DNA from: Sodiomyces alkalinus F11
Taxonomy: Eukaryota > Ascomycota > Sordariomycetes > Glomerellales > Plectosphaerellaceae
Length of the DNA stretch: 64,000 bases
Direction: 5' to 3'
NCBI RefSeq assembly: GCF_003711515.1
Contig: NW_021167083.1
Span: 1,314,481 to 1,378,480, forward strand
Part shown: positions 58,307 through 64,000 of the stretch, in pieces
Position numbering within the stretch: position 1 is the first letter of the stretch
How the letters are laid out: every line of letters starts with the position of its first letter
Position numbers and translations under genes: made by a program
Notes under the pieces: generated by a model
What the model was told of the DNA's origin: nothing
What the model saw: the letters and a program-made list of their open reading frames with translations, nothing else
Database searches by the model: none

Positions 58307-60988
58307 GGTGGACGTACCGGATCCGTGTCGTTGGCCTGAATCCTGACGCCCTCCGACGGCGCAAAGTCCGGCACGATGACGTTCTCCAGCTCCCGCAGGT
58401 AAATCTCCTTGTCCGTCCCGGGCGACTTGATGTTGTAGTTGAACGCGTGCAAGTTCGCCGCCGCCACCACAAAGGCAAAGTGCGTTGGGTTCGAAGCGTC
58501 GAACTTGAGCGGATCCGGCGCACGCTTCGGTCCGGACCAGAAGGGCGTGCCCGACGACGTCTTCGCGCCCTTGGGGAAGTTGTACAGGAGCTGCTGGATC
58601 TTGTTGTTGAACTCCCGCTCAAACAAAAGCCGAGCCCAGGCGATGCAGTCCCCGAACGTCCGGGGCCGGTCCGTCGTCAGGCTGTCCCTCAGCGTCTCCA
58701 GGATGTTCTTGGCGTTTCCGCCTTGCTTGAGCGTCGACTCGACAAACCTGGGCTGCGTGAGGTACAGGTTGACCGTCGACGGCGACTCGATGAACAGATT
58801 CTCGAACATGTACTCCTTGGCCCACGCGATCGTGTGGTCGATCTTGTTGGGGAAGCTCCGGATCGTGCACAGGGGGAAGCCCTTCTCGGGAGGATCTTGC
58901 GACGACGAGTACGACTCGGTCAGGTGCGGCAGAATCACCTGCGTGTTCCCCTTCGTGCCCAGCGTGCCGCTCTCCAGAAGCGGCTTCTGGAAGAACACGC
59001 AACGGAGGTCCACATACGTCCTGGCCTCCACGTTGTCCAGTGCATTCGTCACCCCGTCCAGGCCCTCCCAGAACTCCTCGTTGAAAATCTCCTCCGTCTC
59101 TTGGCTGACACGATCCCTACGTGACTCGATGTGCCCAACCAGGTCCGGGTTCATCGCCTGAACCGCCGCCGTCGCGCAGTCGCTCTTCATCTTGCCGACG
59201 TCCTTGGCCCGGAACAAGAACTGCCGGTTGAGGTTGCTCTTCTCGATCGAGTCCATGTCCGTGACGACGAGCTTGCCCTTGGGACCCGTGCCAAGACCAA
59301 TCATGGCCCAGTTCTTCAGCATCTCGCATCCAATGGCGCCCGCGCCCACGAGGAACTGCTTGATGTTGGAGATCTTCTCCTGGTACTCGCGTCCGAAGAC
59401 GACGATCTGCCCGTCATATCGCGACCCGAGCGGCTTGCAGAGCTCGGCCGAGCGGGCCGAAGATGATGGGAGGGACTCGAGCGAGTCGAAGTACATCCAT
59501 TGTTTGATCGGCTGGAACTTGCCCGAAACGGCCTTGAGGACCTCCTGCGCTGCGATGCCGCCAAACAAGGCCGCCATGGCGTTCAGGTCGCCCCGCGCCT
59601 GGTAGCTGAGTTCCTTGATCACCTTCTCGTCGAATTCCACCTCGATTCCCTGGTCCTTGGCGAAACTCTGGGCGGAACGGAGGATCACCGTCGCATCCTC
59701 GTCGTTCATTGGCTCTGGGAACCGACCCTGGCTTTCGACGAAAGCATGGAGGGCCTGGAAGCCGAGGTGCAGCTGTTGAGGGCGATCAAACTTGGCGTAG
59801 TCTGACATGACAAACTCGGGATCGGCCAGCGCGTCTGTCATGCTCTTGAAGCTGGCAGCCTTGGGCATCTTGACCTGAAGGTAGAGACCGCCCTGCTTGT
59901 ACTGGCCAAGGCCAGACACGTCGCCGATGGAGAAAGTGTAAGGGCCCTTGACCGTGATCTTACGCGGGGCGCAGCCGTTCAGACCTTCCATGCCCTCGAC
60001 CTCGGAGAAGGTCACATAGTCTCCATCCTCAAGCCCGTGACGGGTCTCGTCTAGCGCAGACACGAGGCCTTCTTCGGTAATGCCAGCAATGATGCCGCTT
60101 AGTGCGGGCTCGCCGGTGGCGTCGATGACGGAAAACTGTTGGCCGAAATCGCAGAAGACCGAACCAAAGAGGCCAAAGGTGTCCGCAGCGACAACGTAGA
60201 TTCCCTTAGAATGGCAGTAGTCGGCGATGATTTTCTGTACCTTGAGGGGGAGACTAGTCAAAACGACAACCTGGTATTTATCAAACTGGGAGAGATTTTC
60301 CTCTAGACTGTCAAGGCAAACAAGTCACAGCACGTCAGTTGACAAGTCGGCAAAACCGCAGCAAGTGGAAGTGAGTGCACTGCACTAAAAAAACAAAAAA
60401 ACCAAGACTCAGCATACATACCTAGACGATTGGTGCACGCGGACGGGAACATAGGCGTTGAGTTCGGCAACGCGAGGAGCCGTGACCTCATCTCTGGGCT
60501 TTCCTACATCTTCGGGACGTAGAAAGAACTGGGACGACAAATCGGGAAGGGCAACGAGGCCGGGATCGTAGAGTGTAAGGCTTTTGACACCGGCAAGGGC
60601 GACATTCTTGGCAATCTCGACACCCAAACCCTTTAGACCGATGACTAGGACGTTGGAGGTGCCCATGCGTTTCATGGCCTCATGGCCCAGGACGTAGAGT
60701 TGTCGGCTGTAGAGGGACTCGTCGATTTCGGTCGTGCCTGCGACCGAGTCGTCGACCTGCATCCGGGTGACGAGGTCGACCTCGGGAAGCTTTTGTCCCT
60801 GAAAAGCATTAAACAACGATCAGCAAGACTGGCCATGAAATATGCGACTGGGGTTGAGACGATGGTAGCAGAACAACTGCCGGTATAGCATGTGCACACA
60901 CATATAGATGCATGCATCATACCACGCATGTGTGTGCCGGCGTAGGCAAACAAACAGACTTGGACAAGGTAGAGATACTCACAGGCAT
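57476..60988 (-). CDS. UBA1: ubiquitin-activating enzyme E1
   Basis: Adenylates ubiquitin, takes it as a thioester on a cysteine and hands it to E2 enzymes; essential in nucleus and cytosol. Coding order is 60988-60983, 60798-60422, 60307-58318, 58204-57476, giving 1033 residues (yeast 1024). The first exon is just ATGCCT, joined to [10 protein letters not shown]. The inactive adenylation half shows [15 protein letters not shown] and [20 protein letters not shown]. The active half shows [20 protein letters not shown] (nucleotide-binding loop) and [20 protein letters not shown]. The catalytic cysteine is C608 in [20 protein letters not shown]. The C terminus carries the ubiquitin-fold domain ([10 protein letters not shown] .. 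[11 protein letters not shown]). The intron at 58205-58317 contains a 35-base homopolymer. Confidence 0.97.
58271..58305. repeat. 35-base G run in UBA1 intron
   Basis: An uninterrupted run of 35 G on the plus strand (C in the UBA1 transcript) fills about a third of a 113-bp intron. The donor (GTACGT) and acceptor (TTTTAG) are intact. The length is likely to be unstable or misassembled. Confidence 0.92.
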
Positions 60989-62289
60989 TGCTTTTTTATG
61001 GGTAGAAGACTCCCCGTTAGATAGTTTGCGCTTCCCCAGTTTGGCGATTGTGAACTGAAAGTTCTGATTACCGGTCGTCGAATAACTAGCCCTTAGCTAT
61101 GACGTGGAGGAGCTTTGAGTGTAGGACTCTGGGAAGATGTCAACCCCGCCACTTGTGCAATGAAAATGAAAGCGCGCTTTTACGTTGTTTGCCAGTGTTC
61201 GGATATGTGCTGAGTAGAAGGCACAGTCGCCCGTAAAAAGGAGTCTATTTACTGCCGCCAAAAAATGCACCAGGGCAGATGAGTCGTGTGTATGAAGAGG
61301 GTAGGTTAGTGGAGGAGGAGTGGAAGGCGAGAGGGTTCGAAAGACGGCTGCATCCTGGCTGAGAAATAGGTACGTCAGGCAATGGCCAGGCGGGCAGGTA
61401 GGAGGGGCAAGAGCTTACCGTTACCTATTACGGATCCTGTTATGTCAGCTCTAGGCAGAGTAGCTCTACGGATAAAGTCCGGCAAGCAGAATGGAGCGGG
61501 GAAGCCGATGAGTTATGCTTGTAAATGTATTACATAATACAAGGGATTTCCTTGTTCGCTTGTTCGGATGTGGTACTTGCGTGCATCCAGGGAGGTAAAA
61601 ACCTTCGATCCAATTCGAGCAACTTCCTTCTTTCCACTTATCCGTTTATTATACCTTCTTCGTAGCTATACATTCTACCCCATACACACCCAGCCTTAGT
61701 CAAGTCGTTATACGCAGTATATCATGGCAAAGCAACTAAACAAACTCGTCTCTACAGGATTAAATATCAAGAGAGCAGGAGAAAGTGACTCTGGTCGAAC
61801 GGAGCCCAGGGCCTGGCCTGCTTGGATGCCCTTTGATCCAGTGTGCCTGAATATCTCTTCTTGGTCTATCCAAGACACTAAAATGTTATTGTCTTATATC
61901 CGGCTCGTCTTTATATGTTGCATCTCTGCTGTATAAGGTGCTGTTCACGCTTTCCCCTTAATAAATCTCACTCCCACCAGCCTCTTCAAAGTTAGCATCC
62001 ACTCTAGAACTCCTCGGCTGAACTGGAGGGGTTTAGAGGTGTAGTCGCAAGTACAGACATGGCATCATTGGAATCAATTAAATCACCAAAAGGGAATGAT
62101 ACGGCCAGAGCACTTGAATTCAGCCTATAGGCAGGAGGCTGTTTCTCCTTCCTCTACTGCCAAGTCTGTCTGAATGGCTTTACTTCGTAGAAGCCCTCCC
62201 AGCATAGAGTATCCATATCATTACTCGCCATATGTTTATGATCATCGATATCTCCAGCAGTGTTTCCAAATCGTTATCCAAGCACTTGT
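60989..62289. other. intergenic, UBA1 promoter / FKBP12 3' side
   Basis: 1.3 kb with no supported gene. The UBA1 promoter lies at the left. The rest is mixed-composition DNA, with lower GC from about 61520 to 62280, and holds the FKBP12 3' UTR. No repeat of note was seen. Confidence 0.55.
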
Positions 62290-63016
62290 TTACTTGACAT
62301 CCTTCAGGTGAACATCGCTAGAAGACGTCCTCTCAGCACAGGGTCCAGGTACTTTAACCCCGGGAAATGGAGAAAAGGAGAGGAGAAAAGGAGAGGCGGG
62401 AGGCAGAGGAGGAGTTACTCACAAAAGGAGGTCGGCATTGGGAGGGATATGACCAGCGAAGCCGCTGTTCAGAAATCGTCAGTCAATGACATCTCATTTT
62501 GGAGGCATATGGAGTGTTCATTTAAGGTCTCCCGGTGAAACATACCGAGCGCCATAGCCATAGTCGCTAAAAGAAGAGCCGGGTATGTCAGCATTAGCCC
62601 ATCAAAGGAAGGGAAAGGGATTATCTAACCTGGAGATATCAAGAGTTGCCTTCTCGCCAACCTTCATCTGCGTAACACCCTCGTCCCAGCCTACGAAGAG
62701 AAATAAGCAGCCTGAACAAGGACGGAGTAACTAAGAGATCAACAACGAACCCTTGATGACCTTTCCAACACCAATCGGGACAATAAAGTCGCCACGACCG
62801 ACAGAGGAATCAAACCTAGTACGCGGTGAAAGAAGGCAATGCAATTAGCTTTGTGCTATTGGTATGGCGCAGAGGCAGATTGTGGACATACTGGGGACCC
62901 TTCTGGTCGGGCTTGCTGGGGTCCTTGAGGTAGCCAGTGTATTCAATAGTAACGATCTGGCCTGCCACGGGGGTGGGGCCAGTGCCGGGCTGGAGGGTAA
63001 TGACGTTAACGCCCAT
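62290..63016 (-). CDS. FPR1: FKBP12 peptidyl-prolyl isomerase
   Basis: FK506/rapamycin-binding prolyl isomerase, mainly cytosolic. Six exons in coding order: 63016-62892, 62815-62751, 62690-62630, 62566-62546, 62464-62423, 62317-62290; phases close to 113 residues, the FKBP12 size. Sequence blocks: MGVNVITLQPGTGPTPVAGQ, VTIEYTGYL, FDSSVGRGDFIVPIGVGKVI, GWDEGVTQMKVGEKATLDIS, SDYGYGARGFAGHIPPN and a C-terminal LLFDVHLKDVK. The drug and substrate pocket residues (Tyr, Phe, Asp, Val-Ile, Trp, Tyr, Phe) are recognisable. Five introns in a 340-base coding sequence, including a 21-base exon, make it easy to mispredict. No clear organelle presequence is joined to this ATG. Confidence 0.96.
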
Positions 63017-64000
63017 ATTGATATTCTGGGGCTTCGGAGTGAATGGGAAAATGGTCTGTTGCGAGGTGAGCTACTGATTCCGGTAAAGAAAGGGAAGCTA
63101 ATGTTGGCAATTAGAATGCCTTGCCGCACTGAGTGGCCACATACCTAGTTCCAGAGTGTTGCTAGCTGATCCAAGTGAGAAAAGAAGACTTGTTGTTCGT
63201 CGAAGAGATGTCGAAGGTTAAGGTCCTGAGCTTCGAGGTATTTAAGGAGGGGCAGGCAGGGCGGTATTTATCCAGGGACCTGGATCGGCATGACAGGAGA
63301 GGTCTTAGGGAGCTCTTTGGATACGGTGTACCGGCCAAGTAGTCGGTACCTTACTTTTCCTGCAAAAGGTACTACTTGAGTTTGCAGCTATTCCTTCATT
63401 GTCGGCTTAGCAGTCGTTGACATCTTCGCATCTCTTGCCTACCTTACCTAATCTTCAGCTACCTTGGTTCATTAACTTCTTCCTGAGAGTAGGCCGAAAT
63501 AGCACATGATTTACTATTCCTGTCAATACTTACTCATGTCACCCTAGAAAAGTGCATCATTTATACCTTATACCTCGTCGGTTGGTTTTTGTCCGGTCAT
63601 GTCTACGGTACCTACCTATTTGCAGCACGGTAACGCCAAGGACCTATGACGGAGCTATATCCATCTTGCCCCGCGTTGCCCCTCTTTCATCTTCACCCCC
63701 CTCTCCTAGGTAGACTTCGTACTTCAGAGTACTTCGCCAGCGAGACCACGACTGTGTTGACTTTGAGACTACTCACGTCTCCCATCGAACATCACCGCCA
63801 CCGTCTGCCTTGCTTGATGCACCAGAGAGCAGGTGATAACTGCAGGTACGATGTTGTACTTGGGAGCCATGGATAGGTAGAAAAGTACCTTGGACCACGT
63901 CGATCTAGGGGTCTTGTCTTACTGATTCGTTCGTACCTTAGGTAGTCGAGTGACATTGGAAGCAGAGGTCCTCGAGCGCTTAGTTCTTCGTTTTCTCTTA
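63017..64000. other. intergenic, FKBP12 promoter side to window end
   Basis: No supported gene. It holds the FKBP12 promoter and many GTACCTTA / TACCTACC type motifs (about 63345-63365, 63435-63450, 63560-63615, 63880-63950). The window ends inside this intergenic DNA. Confidence 0.55.

Noticed and set aside
63017..63129. Possible organelle presequence upstream of FKBP12
   Set aside because: The Arg/Ser-rich upstream codons are in a different frame from the FKBP12 ATG, and no splice joining them was visible.

Overview
The window is nuclear DNA of a filamentous ascomycete, most likely a Sordariomycete. The evidence is: genes split by short introns (mostly 55-185 bp) with GT..AG ends and CTAAC/CTGAC-like branch points; moderately GC-rich coding sequence; a head-to-head pair of myosin-motor chitin synthases; a PRC2 EED subunit; and short GTACCTTA/TACGGAGTA-type motifs crowding the intergenic DNA. 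Seventeen protein genes can be reconstructed, nearly all with splice phases that close exactly. I saw no rRNA, tRNA, CRISPR or bacterial-type feature. There is one 10-base N gap, at 14412-14421.

Layout. 2.0-4.3 kb: long-chain acyl-CoA synthetase (+), convergent with the calcium sensor NCS-1 (-, 5.1-6.1 kb). 7.9-10.7 kb: replication factor Cdc45 (-). 12.5-13.8 kb: a LaeA-like SAM methyltransferase (+). 13.8-17.6 kb: a gene-poor block with a 159-bp inverted-repeat element. 17.6-19.8 kb: secreted glucoamylase (+), convergent with a xylose-reductase-type aldo/keto reductase (-). 21.8-23.2 kb: nucleoporin Seh1 (+). 24.2-26.1 kb: SAGA subunit Spt3 (-) with an unusually long first intron, divergent from an Rrn11-like Pol I factor (+, 26.8-28.3 kb). 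28.4-30.7 kb: EED (-), divergent from ribosomal protein S28 (+). After a 4.2-kb gene-free block comes a two-PAS-domain protein (+, 35.9-38.2 kb). 38.9-44.6 kb (-) and 48.4-54.3 kb (+): class VII and class V chitin synthases sharing a 3.9-kb promoter region. 55.0-63.0 kb (all -): glutathionyl-hydroquinone reductase, ubiquitin E1 Uba1 and FKBP12.

Most genes are conserved housekeeping genes (lipid activation, replication, nuclear pore, Pol I/Pol II transcription, ribosome, ubiquitin). A smaller set serves growth and environment: the two chitin synthases, starch and pentose use, quinone/thiol chemistry and PAS signalling. I did not find a convincing new multigene system. The points most worth a second look are the protein-like frames inside the SPT3 intron, the small TA-flanked inverted-repeat element, the microsatellite-encoded insertion in the aldo/keto reductase, and the chitin synthase pair in which only one partner keeps a recognisable P-loop.
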